Source: JAJNBD01 sp964471475 (GTDB lineage Bacteria > Pseudomonadota > Gammaproteobacteria > CAISUE01). From it: a stretch of 64,000 bases of DNA. Of the stretch, positions 17,080-26,052 are shown piece after piece (positions within the stretch are counted from its first letter, which is position 1; each line of letters begins with the position of its first letter). Both the position numbers and the translations under genes were made by a program. The stretch is taken from assembly GCA_964471475.1 (NCBI GenBank), contig CAYYFQ010000004.1, forward strand, positions 1 through 64,000, given 5' to 3'. Under the pieces are notes generated by a model. That model was not told the DNA's origin and did not search any database. It saw only the letters and a program-made list of their open reading frames with translations.

Positions 17080-19533
17080 CTAAGGCCTTCGCGCTATACT
17101 CAAATCAAATGAAGTCTTTTCTTTCTCTGCTTCATCTTCCTTTGCTTCATCCTCCTCTGCTTCATCTTCACTTATTTCGTCATCAAACGTGTGATGCATA
17201 AGTTCTTCGGTCATGGCCACTAAAAGGCTTCTAGAAGTAGAAGATGTGGAGCAGCAGCTAAAGAGGGAAGAATTGGTAGTGTCTCCTGCCATAGAAAATT
17301 GTTGTTCTCGCTCCAATTGTTCCTCTAAGTCTTGGGCATTTGGTAGCAAATCTTCAGAAGCCGATATGAATCGTTGGTAGGTTGCATCTTTTTTATGAAT
17401 TAAAAAAACACCCCCATTTTCAAAGTCTAGCATTAGCTCAAAGTCAGCTAAAGATGGTGTATGTATATGTAGATCTGTTTCAAAGAGGTCGGCAAATTTA
17501 ATCATTACATTGAGTTGCTCATCTAAATAAGCTTCAAATTTTGGGAGGCGTAAGGTTTCTTGCTGTAAATAGGTTAACCAATGTTTTACTTGCGGTAAAC
17601 ATTCTAAGGCTTCCGACAGTAAACTGGGATTAGCCGAATAAATAGCTTTCATACGTTGTAGGTATTCGTTATAGCAAGTGCGCGATTCTGCTTGTAGCTC
17701 TTTAAATTTTTCTTCATCGATGGAGCTCTTTGTTTCTTCATCTAATTCGATAAAAGTTTTAGATTGATAACGAGTAAATATATTTAAAGTTTTAAGGCAA
17801 GCCGCAAATTCAAAGACATCCAGAGGTAAAGGATTTTTAGGGTCTTTATCTACTAATCGTAATCGTTTTAATTTGCTATTGCTTGAGTCAATGCAGTCTA
17901 AAAACTCAGAATTACCGCGATAAATGGAGTCTTTTGGAAACTGAGGAAGTTGTGCGTTAATGGTTGGAAGTCTTTTCGCATAGGCGTCGCGAGCTTCTTG
18001 GAGGCTATTGGGGTTTTCAGGCGTTAAAAGCAATTGATCCACGCTATTTAATACACTAAAGAATGCTTCCCGTTGAGTAGTGTCTGGTATGTGTCTTGCT
18101 AAAGTCTTTGCATTTTGTAATAGCAAAATATCCAGTTTTTTTAGTTCGTTTTCAAGGTTTAGAATTTTAGAAGGTTCAGAAGATTTACTTGCGAGGATTT
18201 CAATAAATGCACCTTTTAGCTTAGATTTATCGTCACAATAAGTTTTTTTAAGTTTCTTCGCAGGAGTAGCTATATTTTGTGGGTAACAAGCGGTGAGGTG
18301 ATCGAGGAAAAAAAATAATAAAGATAAACCCAACGCATACCGGTCAGACATTTGACCAACGGGTTCTTGCGTTTTTCTTTCACGATGATGCGTGAGGAGT
18401 TGAGGTGGCCAATAAAGAGGCTGAACGGGAGCATAAAACTGTACATTATGTTTGCTAAGTTCTTCAGTGCCACAAATAATTTGGAGCTGATCGCGAGTGA
18501 TGTAAATTCTTCCATTAACGTCTGGAGTCGTAGTGTTAAGGAGGTCGTTAGCTAACCGAGTATTTTGGATTTGGAGATATTCAGTTTTTCTATTTTTAAG
18601 CCATCCACATGTAATTGGTTCAGCGGTAGACTCTGCTCGTCGTTTTAAATAGAAGCGATGATGTTTGCGTTGTAAATTTTCTTTAAACTGCATCAAGTCC
18701 ATTTCTGCCAAGCCATCTGTATTTGGAAAGTCAGTCAGTTGAAGATGATGTTGGTCGCCGGTACGGCGAAATAAGATGTTTGTATTTTTGATATCCAAAT
18801 GACAAAGACGCTCAGATTTGCTATGAAATTGCATCAGAGCATCCATCGTAGAGGCGACTATCTCTAAAAACATTCGGGTGCGGTTTTCTTGCGTGTTTAT
18901 TTGAATTAGATGTTGTTTGTCGGCAGATAAAACATAAATGGAGTGATCTTCTGAGTGTTGTCGGTGCTTTAAAGCTTGGATAGTTTTATCATCGAGTTCC
19001 CCTAATAAAGCGTACGCTTGACGATTTTTATTAAGATAAAATAATTGCTGATTTACTAAAAAATATAAGCTATCATCGCTTTTATTGAGTCTTAATTTCT
19101 CAAAGTATTCATCGGCTTGAGTTCTTGAGGGCAGCGCAGAAGTATTAATGATGTAGGTAGCTGGTTTTTCTTCAGGTAAATGAAAAAAAGTTAAATCGCC
19201 ATCAAAAGCTTCCATGATCTCAGTAGTTTGAGTTCCAAAATAGACAATGGAATGGGGTTTTCCAGGAGTGGTAGATTTAAAATGTGCTTCAACTATTTGT
19301 TCGGGTGTTTGTGAATTAGCATCATAAAGAGCAGAGAAAGATTGAGGTTGTCGAACTGCAGTGTCTGGTGAAGCTTGTACCACTGTTGCTGTAGCTCCTT
19401 GGCCAATGGTGGGGAGTGTGCTTGTCGCCACCATCTTTGCGATAGCTTTTGCGTGGGTAACTCCTGCTGCAGCTTGAAATTTTTTCTTGACTGGAGTGAG
19501 TGTGACTTTCTTCTCTGTGTCGATTTCGGCCAT
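17080..19533 (-). CDS. Eukaryotic-like Ser/Thr kinase, effector candidate
   Basis: 817 aa with a divergent protein kinase domain. A possible glycine-rich loop GQGATATVV is at 44-52; a hinge-like MEAFDGDL at 107-114; the catalytic loop HLDIKNTN at 245-252 (D247, K249, N252); DFP instead of DFG at 268-270; and SDRYALGLSL, the F-helix motif, at 396-405. No clear VAIK lysine is visible. About 100 extra residues separate hinge and catalytic loop and contain SLYFLVNQQLFYLNKN, a type of insertion I associate with Legionellales proteins. The rest has no recognised domain, and the tail is acidic with EDEAE repeats. It is likely a secreted host-directed kinase; secretion by Dot/Icm is inference. It stands alone, divergent from another effector-like gene. 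Confidence 0.7.
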   Translation of the reverse strand: MAEIDTEKKVTLTPVKKKFQAAAGVTHAKAIAKMVATSTLPTIGQGATATVVQASPDTAVRQPQSFSALYDANSQTPEQIVEAHFKSTTPGKPHSIVYFGTQTTEIMEAFDGDLTFFHLPEEKPATYIINTSALPSRTQADEYFEKLRLNKSDDSLYFLVNQQLFYLNKNRQAYALLGELDDKTIQALKHRQHSEDHSIYVLSADKQHLIQINTQENRTRMFLEIVASTMDALMQFHSKSERLCHLDIKNTNILFRRTGDQHHLQLTDFPNTDGLAEMDLMQFKENLQRKHHRFYLKRRAESTAEPITCGWLKNRKTEYLQIQNTRLANDLLNTTTPDVNGRIYITRDQLQIICGTEELSKHNVQFYAPVQPLYWPPQLLTHHRERKTQEPVGQMSDRYALGLSLLFFFLDHLTACYPQNIATPAKKLKKTYCDDKSKLKGAFIEILASKSSEPSKILNLENELKKLDILLLQNAKTLARHIPDTTQREAFFSVLNSVDQLLLTPENPNSLQEARDAYAKRLPTINAQLPQFPKDSIYRGNSEFLDCIDSSNSKLKRLRLVDKDPKNPLPLDVFEFAACLKTLNIFTRYQSKTFIELDEETKSSIDEEKFKELQAESRTCYNEYLQRMKAIYSANPSLLSEALECLPQVKHWLTYLQQETLRLPKFEAYLDEQLNVMIKFADLFETDLHIHTPSLADFELMLDFENGGVFLIHKKDATYQRFISASEDLLPNAQDLEEQLEREQQFSMAGDTTNSSLFSCCSTSSTSRSLLVAMTEELMHHTFDDEISEDEAEEDEAKEDEAEKEKTSFDLSIARRP

Positions 19534-19789
19534 AACAATTTCCTTCTATTTTTTTGGTTAGACTTAAGAGCACACTGTCGTGCGGATACGCTCTAAAAAG
19601 CCCTCTGGATCCTTATTGTTAGGTTATATCCTTTATTATTGTAGCAATGTTACCACACTTTCTAATAAGATGCGTTGATTTTTTATGATAAAGAGGGCTT
19701 AATATTTTTCAGAGTTATGCTAAAATTGGCTAATGCTATACTTTCTACTAACATCAACATGTTAATTATAATTAGAGGCGATTTTAATT
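19534..19789. promoter_or_regulatory. Divergent promoter region of two effector-like genes
   Basis: 256 bp between the kinase gene (minus) and the effector-like gene at 19790 (plus). It contains a CTTAATATT half-site at about 19698 reminiscent of a PmrA box, but no matching second half. The last 25 bases (ATAATTAGAG...GATTTTAAT) are shared with the leader of the paralogue at 22021, suggesting common expression signals. Confidence 0.35.
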
Positions 19790-21733
19790 ATGCCACTTCC
19801 AACTCTCGAATGTTTGCTAGACCCTTTCTCTGATACAGATATTAAGATGTTTGTAGAGGCGTTGAAAACAGCGCGCGCCCATTTAGCTAAGTTGGACATT
19901 AATGTGGACGAAATAGATTTTACGCCTAAAATTCAAGCGAGCACCATAGAGCCAATGAAGCTTTTGCTTACACCGATTGTGGGGCGCGAGCATTTCATGA
20001 GTTATAGAAATCAAAAAATCCTTTTATTCCTTGGATTTTTACCGCCAAAATTAATGACCCTGTTGCTTGTACTTTCGAGGAGCTTGTTTAATATACCAGA
20101 AAATTTTCGCCCGACAATGCTTCGAGCTATTCGTCAAATTTATAAGTCTACCCAAGAGTTGCACGATCCTAAGAATGAAGACCTTATTTTTGACGAATGC
20201 TCTGCATGGCAATTGAGCTCGCATACGTTGACTCCTCCTAACCCACGTAACCAACAACATATTGAGTGGCGTAGTATTAACGTCGAACTCCAAAAAGCAA
20301 CTAAAACAAAAGCGACAATAGAGAATACAAAATTGCGTATACAAGCGGAGCTTAATATTTTGGATAAAAAAAATGGGCATTCTTTATTAGCACCATTTCA
20401 AAAAAAACGGGGAAGAGGGGCGTCGGTTAAAAAAATAGTTGGCGAAGAAAATTTTGATGACGAACTGAATTATCCGGCTTCTCCAGACGTTTCACGAATC
20501 CTTCCACCTACTTCACCACAAAGTATGAGTAAAGTTGAGATGAGCATATTATTGGAATTAAGCTCTTCACCCTCATCGTCGCCTCCTCGAGCGCTTTTTC
20601 CTCTTAAGCCATCGGAGGAGGAGCCCACCACCAGTGCTGATCCTCTTACTCCTCAGCGGAAGCAGCTTATTTCTTACAGGATGGGAGGGGGAGTGTCAAG
20701 GAGTGTTGAAAAAGCCACTAACTTAAGTTCAGATCCTCGGTATCGGCGGCGAAATAAAGAGAATTTGATGAGTGAGTGGTTGGGAGCTTCGGCACCCCCG
20801 ATGCCACCAATTCAGAAGCGGGAGGTGGTGAGAGATGGAAAAATACCTACTTTTCAGCAAAACATGTCTACTAGCGTCGTAAATAGATTCGCAGCACTTC
20901 CAGCTGTTGATATGTCGAAGAGGCCAGTTCCTAAAGGACCGTTACCTACTCCTGGATTAGCAGTAAGAAAGGCATTAACGTGTGTTTTTGAAGAGCACAC
21001 AGAAGTCATACCTCCTCCGGCGAGTCGAATCTCAATCACGACTTCCGCTTCTTGTAGCAGTAGCACTTTATTTAGTCTTTCTACTACTTCAGTTGCTTCA
21101 GTAGATCCAGTCACTCCGCTCGATTCTGCCGCATCTGGGAGTTCAAGTGTTTCTCCTCTAAAAATCGAACCTACAGCTGAAATTAAGCATATAGAGTATA
21201 TTAAGTTGGGTGAATTAAGAAACATATTAGCAGCGTATGAAGTGGAGAGAGAAGCAGCGGAGGTAGGAAAAAATTATGCGGTTGATGTGAAAACTATTCA
21301 CGACGAAATTGAAAAGCTTAATGCGAAAATCAAACAAAAACGGGAAGTTACAAAAGCTAAAAGCAGCAAAGAAGAGCATCAACAAGTCTTACAATCGATG
21401 CCTCATATAGTGGCTCAGTTAACTCGATTAGTTATCCATGATTATCCCTCTCTAGGTAAAGATGATGAGTATCTTATTGAGATGGGGCGTATTAGAAAAT
21501 GTATTCAAGTGTTTGATAGAAAAGCTATTCAATTTAATTCAGATTATGATGACCTTCCTTCATGGGAAGAAGGCAGCTTCAAAGTAGAAGATGCTATTTT
21601 TTCTGGATTACCTGAAGATTTTGAGCCGCGTACGCCTTTAGATCATTTGATAGTGAAGTTACATGAGCATTTTCAACAACCAGCACCTGAGAGTGCGTCT
21701 TCTCCTTCAGCGGTTCCTTCTCCTTCGAGTTAG
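19790..21733 (+). CDS. Effector-like protein, paralogue A
   Basis: 647 aa, no recognised enzymatic domain. The N-terminal 120 residues (MPLPTLECLLDP..., with DEIDF and LLFLGFLPPKLMTLLL) are helical and related to the protein at 22021. A Ser/Pro-rich, probably disordered middle region follows (about 150-460), rich in SPSSSPPR-like and TPLDSAASGSSS-like runs. Residues about 465-645 are a charged, probably coiled-coil domain (IEYIKLGELRNILAAYEVER...) almost identical to the paralogue. No membrane segment or signal peptide. The domain plan and the neighbouring kinase suggest a translocated effector; this is inference. Confidence 0.6.
   Translation: MPLPTLECLLDPFSDTDIKMFVEALKTARAHLAKLDINVDEIDFTPKIQASTIEPMKLLLTPIVGREHFMSYRNQKILLFLGFLPPKLMTLLLVLSRSLFNIPENFRPTMLRAIRQIYKSTQELHDPKNEDLIFDECSAWQLSSHTLTPPNPRNQQHIEWRSINVELQKATKTKATIENTKLRIQAELNILDKKNGHSLLAPFQKKRGRGASVKKIVGEENFDDELNYPASPDVSRILPPTSPQSMSKVEMSILLELSSSPSSSPPRALFPLKPSEEEPTTSADPLTPQRKQLISYRMGGGVSRSVEKATNLSSDPRYRRRNKENLMSEWLGASAPPMPPIQKREVVRDGKIPTFQQNMSTSVVNRFAALPAVDMSKRPVPKGPLPTPGLAVRKALTCVFEEHTEVIPPPASRISITTSASCSSSTLFSLSTTSVASVDPVTPLDSAASGSSSVSPLKIEPTAEIKHIEYIKLGELRNILAAYEVEREAAEVGKNYAVDVKTIHDEIEKLNAKIKQKREVTKAKSSKEEHQQVLQSMPHIVAQLTRLVIHDYPSLGKDDEYLIEMGRIRKCIQVFDRKAIQFNSDYDDLPSWEEGSFKVEDAIFSGLPEDFEPRTPLDHLIVKLHEHFQQPAPESASSPSAVPSPSS
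21261..21654 (+). repeat. 394-bp identical block, copy A (copy B 23360-23753)
   Basis: Every base of 21261-21654 matches 23360-23753 (offset 2099). Outside, similarity falls off within a few dozen bases on both sides, with scattered substitutions. The block encodes the common C-terminal domain of the two effector-like proteins and implies recent gene conversion or duplication under recombination. Confidence 0.9.
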
Positions 21734-22020
21734 TTTTACTATTTGAAATTTCCTAGCTTTGATACGGGAAAGACCGCATGCATTGTGTTAAAATTAAGCA
21801 ATATTACTACTACAATGCGAATTAAGAATAAAATCTGTCATATCAGCGCAAGCGCATTGATAGATGTTAAGTGAAATAAGTTGTGCTAAAAACCACTGTC
21901 ATGCCTGAATGCCTGCCAGCCTTCGCTGGTATGATCACTTTTTTATTTTTTAAATTTTTAGCGCTTAACTTGCATTAAAAATACATAACAAATCTTAAAT
22001 CATAATTAGAGATAATTTTA
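21734..22020. other. Intergenic spacer between paralogues with a palindrome
   Basis: 287 bp. A palindromic repeat related to that at 13343-13383 lies near 21898-21943 (TGTCATGCC, GCCAGCCTTCGCTGG). The 25 bases before ATG 22021 (ATAATTAGAG and ATTTTAAT) match the leader of the upstream paralogue. No gene. Confidence 0.5.
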
Positions 22021-23817
22021 ATGTTATTACCTACTCTTGAATTTTTATCTGATCCAAAAAATGATGAAGATCTTAAGCCGTTGATTGATGCATTAATCAC
22101 TGTGCAGGAGAAATTGCGAGAACATTTTGCTATTTCTATTGATGAGATTGACTTTAATTCTGCCATATCTCAAAAAATTTTGGATAAAATTCTGGAGTTG
22201 CTTGAAACAATAAAAAAGAGCTCGAGTGCTTTAAGCTATCCTAAGCAAAAAATGATTTTATTTATTGCTTTTTTACCTCCTTCATTAATTGCGTTGCTTT
22301 TGGAGCTTAAAATTAAATTATTTGCTATCTCACATACTTTTGGAATAGCGATGACTTCTGCGGTTTACAAAATATATGGGCAAAGAATAAAGTTAACGCG
22401 TTGCGAGGAAGAGAAAAAACCTCCTATGCTCCCCCCTGTAATATTAGCCAAATCTACTTTGGTGGGACAACAAAATAATCCTCAAGAATTGACTAGACAA
22501 GCGATGAGTCGCATCATTCAAGATACGTATACAAACCAAAAAACTAGAGAAAATATGAAGCGAGGTATCGCTGTACATATAAGCCATCTTTCTCGCATTA
22601 CTCGAGTGAGGAGTTCTAAAGCTCATATTATTACCGGTCCTTCTTCACCCTCCATTTTTTTGGCACAGCATCATGAGTGTTTATCCCCTATTCGCTCCCC
22701 ATTAGCACGCCCTAGTGTACTCCAGAGCATGAGTAAACTTGAATTAAGTACGGTGTCTTATACCAATTCTCCAATGCGCTCACCTATACGGCCCTCTACG
22801 CTTTTTTCTTCATCGCCATCAAAAGCTTCTAGTGGTCAAAGTACTCCTACATTAAAGGCGAAACTTGCTAGTCTGTTAGAAAATCTTCAAGAGAGAACAC
22901 GCGTCGTAGAATCAATGGCAAATTCAATAAAAGTGCGTGCTCAAAGTGCGCCTAGATCTCGTCCTACGCTTGACGACAGGATAAAAGCATCCGCAGAAAA
23001 AAAACGTCAAAAACAAGTGCAAATCGCTGTGGAAACTCAAAGATCCTCTCCGCCTTTTTGTGAAAGTTCTAAAGCACAACATCCATCAGCACCACCTTTA
23101 CCGCACCTCATTGTGCCGCCATCGCCAATGTTTAGAGGAGGCTCTACGCGGACGCCTAGGTCACCTGGTCCATCTATCCTTGTAAGTAGAGGTGGTGAGG
23201 CGCACACGCCTATAAGTGCTTCATCATCCACTGTATTTGCAACCACTGTAGATGGAGAGAGTGCTCCTCTCAATGATGAAATTAAGCGCATAGAGTATAT
23301 TAAGTTGGGTGAATTAAGAAAAATATTAGAAGCGTATGAAGTGGAGAGAGAAGCAGCGAAGGTAGGAAAAAATTATGCGGTTGATGTGAAAACTATTCAC
23401 GACGAAATTGAAAAGCTTAATGCGAAAATCAAACAAAAACGGGAAGTTACAAAAGCTAAAAGCAGCAAAGAAGAGCATCAACAAGTCTTACAATCGATGC
23501 CTCATATAGTGGCTCAGTTAACTCGATTAGTTATCCATGATTATCCCTCTCTAGGTAAAGATGATGAGTATCTTATTGAGATGGGGCGTATTAGAAAATG
23601 TATTCAAGTGTTTGATAGAAAAGCTATTCAATTTAATTCAGATTATGATGACCTTCCTTCATGGGAAGAAGGCAGCTTCAAAGTAGAAGATGCTATTTTT
23701 TCTGGATTACCTGAAGATTTTGAGCCGCGTACGCCTTTAGATCATTTGATAGTAAAGTTACATCAGCATTTTCAACAACCAGCACCTCAGCGTACCTCTT
23801 CTCCTTCCCCTTCATAA
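22021..23817 (+). CDS. Effector-like protein, paralogue B
   Basis: 598 aa and the same three-part plan as the protein at 19790: an N-terminal helical part (MLLPTLEFLSDP..., DEIDF, LFIAFLPPSLIALLL), a Ser/Pro-rich disordered middle with repeated SPIRSP/SPMRSP-like sequences, and the charged C-terminal domain from about residue 420. The N-terminal parts of the two proteins are clearly diverged while the C-terminal domains are nearly identical even at DNA level. Function unknown; likely effector pair. Confidence 0.6.
   Translation: MLLPTLEFLSDPKNDEDLKPLIDALITVQEKLREHFAISIDEIDFNSAISQKILDKILELLETIKKSSSALSYPKQKMILFIAFLPPSLIALLLELKIKLFAISHTFGIAMTSAVYKIYGQRIKLTRCEEEKKPPMLPPVILAKSTLVGQQNNPQELTRQAMSRIIQDTYTNQKTRENMKRGIAVHISHLSRITRVRSSKAHIITGPSSPSIFLAQHHECLSPIRSPLARPSVLQSMSKLELSTVSYTNSPMRSPIRPSTLFSSSPSKASSGQSTPTLKAKLASLLENLQERTRVVESMANSIKVRAQSAPRSRPTLDDRIKASAEKKRQKQVQIAVETQRSSPPFCESSKAQHPSAPPLPHLIVPPSPMFRGGSTRTPRSPGPSILVSRGGEAHTPISASSSTVFATTVDGESAPLNDEIKRIEYIKLGELRKILEAYEVEREAAKVGKNYAVDVKTIHDEIEKLNAKIKQKREVTKAKSSKEEHQQVLQSMPHIVAQLTRLVIHDYPSLGKDDEYLIEMGRIRKCIQVFDRKAIQFNSDYDDLPSWEEGSFKVEDAIFSGLPEDFEPRTPLDHLIVKLHQHFQQPAPQRTSSPSPS
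23360..23753 (+). repeat. 394-bp identical block, copy B
   Basis: Second copy of the block at 21261-21654 in direct orientation; see there. A direct repeat of this length could recombine and delete about 2.1 kb, fusing the two genes in frame. Confidence 0.9.
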
Positions 23818-23863
23818 AATTTCTAATTTATAGAGTAACTAGTCCCTCTGTGGGGTACGATTT

Positions 23864-24335
23864 TCATAATAGACTCTCCTGAGAAGCTTGTGGTGTAAGG
23901 AAAAACAATAGTTTTCTAAACGCTGTTTTTGTCATCTGAATCACATCGAGAAGAGTCTCCCTCACCCAATCAAAACCATAACGAAAAAAACGGTACTCTG
24001 GCCGTTGTTGCTTCACATAAACTTTTCTTGCTCTGTAACATTGGAGTTTCCAGCTTTAGGTAATAACAACCAATATACAGGAATCGCTATCCTTTCATAA
24101 GCCACTGCAAGAACAAGAAAATTGATTTTGCTTTTACCCCAAAACCAATTGGTTCGATCTAAAATTAAATAAACAGGTTTGTCTTTAGTAAAAAATAATC
24201 CAAATACCAAACGTGCTATCGCCGTGTAATCCAATTTAAAATCCCAAAAGAAATGCTGAATTCTTTTGTAACGAGAGGACGCTTGGGCTTTAAACCAACA
24301 AACGCCTATGGCATACTTCCATTCGCAATTCCATG
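23864..24335 (-). pseudogene. IS4-type transposase remnant, left edge of island
   Basis: Minus-strand fragments of an IS4-family transposase. From about 24335 the frame reads SSRYKRIQHFFWDFKLDY, then PVYLILDRTNWFWGK, NFLVLAVAYERIAIPVYW and LLPKAGNSN, the conserved N-terminal DRTNW region with the first catalytic Asp. It stops at 24013. In another frame, from 23998 down to the stop at 23864, comes EYRFFRYGFDWVRETLLD, the C-terminal helix of the same family. The central part with the other catalytic residues is deleted. It marks the left boundary of the biosynthetic island. A 16-bp tandem duplication (AACCAGGACAAGGCAG twice, 24361-24391) lies just beyond. Confidence 0.75.
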
Positions 24336-24556
24336 GAGGCCTTCAGTCTCATATGTACTGAACCAGGACAAGGCAGAACCAGGACAAGGCAATTGTCATT
24401 TATTTTGCACTGTGATAGACTTTCTCAGAAAGGTGGCGAAATATTTACTACTAACGGATAAAAAACTAAATTCGCTAGCATAATTAATTATGCGTCTATT
24501 GATTCTCTTATTCTCTATTTGTCTATTCTCTTAAGTTATAAGAAAGGAAGTGTTCC

Positions 24557-25408
24557 ATGGGCACGAAAACAACTGATTTTTGGGAAGCAAAAAAATATAG
24601 TCAAAATTCTACCTTGCAATATCGGGCGTTTATGAGTTTGATCAATCAACATCATTTTTGTGGCAATGAGCACGTTTTAGATATTGGCTGTGGCGATGGT
24701 AAGCTTTCCGTACAACTTGCTAAAATGTTTTCTAGTGGTACTGTGTTAGCTATTGACAAATCTGAGCATATGATTGAGTTTGCCGAATCTAATGCTAAAG
24801 CCAGTAATTTATCCTTTCGTTTATGTGATGTTCAAAACCTAACCTCTCTAAGGCAAAAATTTGACGTCATCGTTAGTTCTTTTGCTTTGCATTGGGTGCC
24901 AGACAAACTGAAAGCTTTTCAAGAAATAAAAGAGTGTCTTATGCCAGATGGAAAAGTCTTTTTAATCATGCCTTACAGAAATCCAGTGACAGCAAAAATT
25001 AGGGAAGACATGATAAAAACAGACAAATGGAAAGAATATTTCGTTGATTTTGTTGATCCCTCCGTCTGTATGGAAGATCGTTTCTATGAACAATATGCGA
25101 TAACGGCAGGTTTAGAACTATATACTTATAATTTAGCTCCGGTTACTACCTATTTTCCTAATGTGAGTGCATTAAAAGACTTTCTTGCTACGCTTACCCC
25201 ACATCTAAGTTGTTTACCAAATGAAACGTTGAAAGAGCAATTCATGGATGAGCTGGTTTCTGATTACTTAGCTAAAGTGCCTGCAAACGCTAATGGATCG
25301 TGCAGTATTACTTATATTTATGCAAGTTTATTTGCCGGAAAACCAGCAATTGAATTACATCAGCAAAGTGTTTCGCAATCTAGAAGTGCATTAATGGCAA
25401 AGCTTTAA
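24557..25408 (+). CDS. Class I SAM-dependent methyltransferase
   Basis: 283 aa. Motif I VLDIGCGDGKL is at 40-50, the acidic ribose-binding D (AIDKSEHMIEF) follows, and DVIVSSFALHWVPDKLKAFQEI is the post-motif II/III stretch seen in the trans-aconitate/BioC-like methyltransferases. AGGAAG precedes the start by 7 bases. The methyl acceptor is unknown; as the first gene of the island it could tailor the product, for example by O- or N-methylation. It is followed after 68 bp by the cobalamin adenosyltransferase. Confidence 0.85.
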   Translation: MGTKTTDFWEAKKYSQNSTLQYRAFMSLINQHHFCGNEHVLDIGCGDGKLSVQLAKMFSSGTVLAIDKSEHMIEFAESNAKASNLSFRLCDVQNLTSLRQKFDVIVSSFALHWVPDKLKAFQEIKECLMPDGKVFLIMPYRNPVTAKIREDMIKTDKWKEYFVDFVDPSVCMEDRFYEQYAITAGLELYTYNLAPVTTYFPNVSALKDFLATLTPHLSCLPNETLKEQFMDELVSDYLAKVPANANGSCSITYIYASLFAGKPAIELHQQSVSQSRSALMAKL

Positions 25409-25476
25409 AGATCAAATTAAATTTTATATGTATCTTCTTGAGTCGTTTAGTTAGAAAAATTAATATTAGTTTGATT

Positions 25477-26052
25477 ATGGTTAAAATTACAAAAGTCTAT
25501 ACAAAAACAGGTGATCAAGGTCAAACCAGTCTAGCAGGCAATAAGCGTATTGCAAAAAATGCGTGTAGAATGGCTGTTATTGGCGACATTGATGAATTAA
25601 ACTCACATGTTGGACTTGTTATGGAATTGTTGAAACCAATTAAAAAATTACATTCTGTGCATGAAAAATGTATGCGTATTCAGCATGAGTTATTTAATAT
25701 GGGAGCCCAACTCGCTGTTTTATCCGAGGATCGACGCACTGACACCCCTATTGTTCGACAGCAGGAGATCGCTCAGCTTGAAAATGAGATTGACGTCATG
25801 AATGAACGTTTGCCGACGTTAACTTCCTTTATTTTGCCTGGCGGTTGTGAAATATCGGCCGTGCTCCATATTGCCAGAACTGTTTGCCGTAGAGCAGAGC
25901 GTAGTATGGTGGATTTTTCCGCAATGAATCAACTAGATGCGGAGCAGTTGCCATATATGAATCGTTTAAGCGACTGGCTGTTCGTTGCCGCAAGATATGT
26001 AACTTATCAATTAAATGAGAAGGAAGTGTTATGGAATCCCAAGATAATTTGA
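25477..26052 (+). CDS. Cob(I)alamin adenosyltransferase, PduO type
   Basis: 191 aa from MVKITKVYTKTGDQGQTSLA; the in-frame start at 25438 is TTG and adds unconserved residues. The ATP-binding TKTGDQGQTSL motif at 9-19 and the C-terminal ARTVCRRAERSM and YMNRLSDWLFVAAR motifs define the PduO/MMAB family. It transfers the 5'-deoxyadenosyl group of ATP to cob(I)alamin. The only AdoCbl-dependent enzyme in the window is lysine 5,6-aminomutase (41894-44258), so it most likely supplies cofactor to that enzyme. It overlaps the next gene by 22 bp. Confidence 0.9.
   Translation: MVKITKVYTKTGDQGQTSLAGNKRIAKNACRMAVIGDIDELNSHVGLVMELLKPIKKLHSVHEKCMRIQHELFNMGAQLAVLSEDRRTDTPIVRQQEIAQLENEIDVMNERLPTLTSFILPGGCEISAVLHIARTVCRRAERSMVDFSAMNQLDAEQLPYMNRLSDWLFVAARYVTYQLNEKEVLWNPKII

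Noticed and set aside
19690..19720. PmrA box upstream of effector-like genes
   Set aside because: Only one CTTAATATT half-site; the second half is not present at the required spacing.
24253..24483. Plus-strand 76-codon ORF
   Set aside because: Overlaps the opposite-strand IS4-type transposase remnant and its tandem duplication; no family resemblance.
24484..24556. Possible cobalamin riboswitch before the island
   Set aside because: The gap is too short and no B12-box-like sequence was found here, before 25477, or before 41894.
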